DNA from: Chara braunii
Lineage: Eukaryota > Streptophyta > Charophyceae > Charales > Characeae
Length of the DNA stretch: 51,130 nucleotides
Reading direction: 5' to 3'
NCBI GenBank assembly: GCA_003427395.1
Contig: BFEA01000001.1
Location: 9,257,217-9,308,346 of the forward strand
Shown here: positions 51,062-51,130 of the stretch, in pieces
Position numbering within the stretch: the first letter of the stretch is position 1
Layout of the letters: the number at the start of each line of letters is the position of its first letter
Notes under the pieces: generated by a model
Seen by the model: only the letters and a program-made list of their open reading frames with translations
Told to the model about the DNA's origin: nothing
Database searches by the model: none
Made by a program: the position numbers and the translations under genes

Positions 51062-51130
<69 letters not shown>
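51062..51130. repeat. (CT)n microsatellite at the window edge
   Basis: An uninterrupted CT repeat of at least 69 bp runs out of the window. Confidence 0.97.

Overview
This window looks like intergenic, repeat-dense nuclear DNA of a green-lineage eukaryote. A charophyte such as Chara is my best guess, but the sequence does not prove it. Reasons: plant-type LINE ORF1/ORF2 fragments, two Ty3/gypsy elements with integrase chromodomains, a Penelope-like element with a GIY-YIG nuclease, retroposed U6 snRNA, poly(A)-tailed SINEs, and no bacterial-style operons. I recognise no intact host protein gene. Almost every coding stretch is a decayed piece of a transposable element.

Layout. 1-5.3 kb: SINE pieces, a fold-back made of two LINE fragments, a retroposed 3' end with AATAAA and poly(A), a frameshifted LINE C-terminus and a tRNA-like module. 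5.3-10.2 kb: mostly unassigned, with a U6 fragment, hairpins, a 128-bp tandem duplication, (AG)n and a G-rich dispersed repeat. 10.3-12.6 kb (minus): Penelope-like element with zinc knuckle, GIY-YIG and truncated reverse transcriptase (RT). 12.6-13.7 kb (plus): LINE 3' end with poly(A). 13.7-17.9 kb: simple repeats, a 115-bp direct repeat and SINE pieces. 17.9-27.35 kb (minus): a nearly complete LINE (ORF1, APE endonuclease, RT, C-terminus) broken by a solo LTR with a perfect 5-bp target duplication, a SINE with 17-bp duplications, a 26-bp tandem duplication and an assembly gap. 27.4-34.35 kb (minus): Ty3/gypsy element 1. 34.4-38.5 kb (plus): 5'-truncated LINE with a nested LTR and poly(A). 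38.5-42.05 kb (plus): Ty3/gypsy element 2. 42.09 kb: a Tn5 mosaic-end pair, i.e. an uncleaned mate-pair junction adapter. 42.1-51.1 kb: a U6 retrocopy with target duplications, minisatellites, a candidate LTR, diverged U6 copies, tRNA-like SINEs, a second copy of the 37-kb LTR type, and two copies of a palindromic MITE-like element.

How the parts relate. LINE machinery explains much of what is here: poly(A)-tailed LINE ends, SINEs, U6 retrocopies and their 15-20 bp duplications are all products of target-primed reverse transcription. The LTR elements are nested in or abut the LINEs. All autonomous elements appear dead: one gypsy RT reads YLND instead of YLDD, the big LINE RT reads FADY instead of FADD, the second gypsy protease reads DIG, and many stops sit where Trp or Gln is expected. 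Two assembly artefacts (the adapter at 42,088-42,125 and a gap whose two flanks are the same 50 bp) limit how far linkage across them can be trusted.
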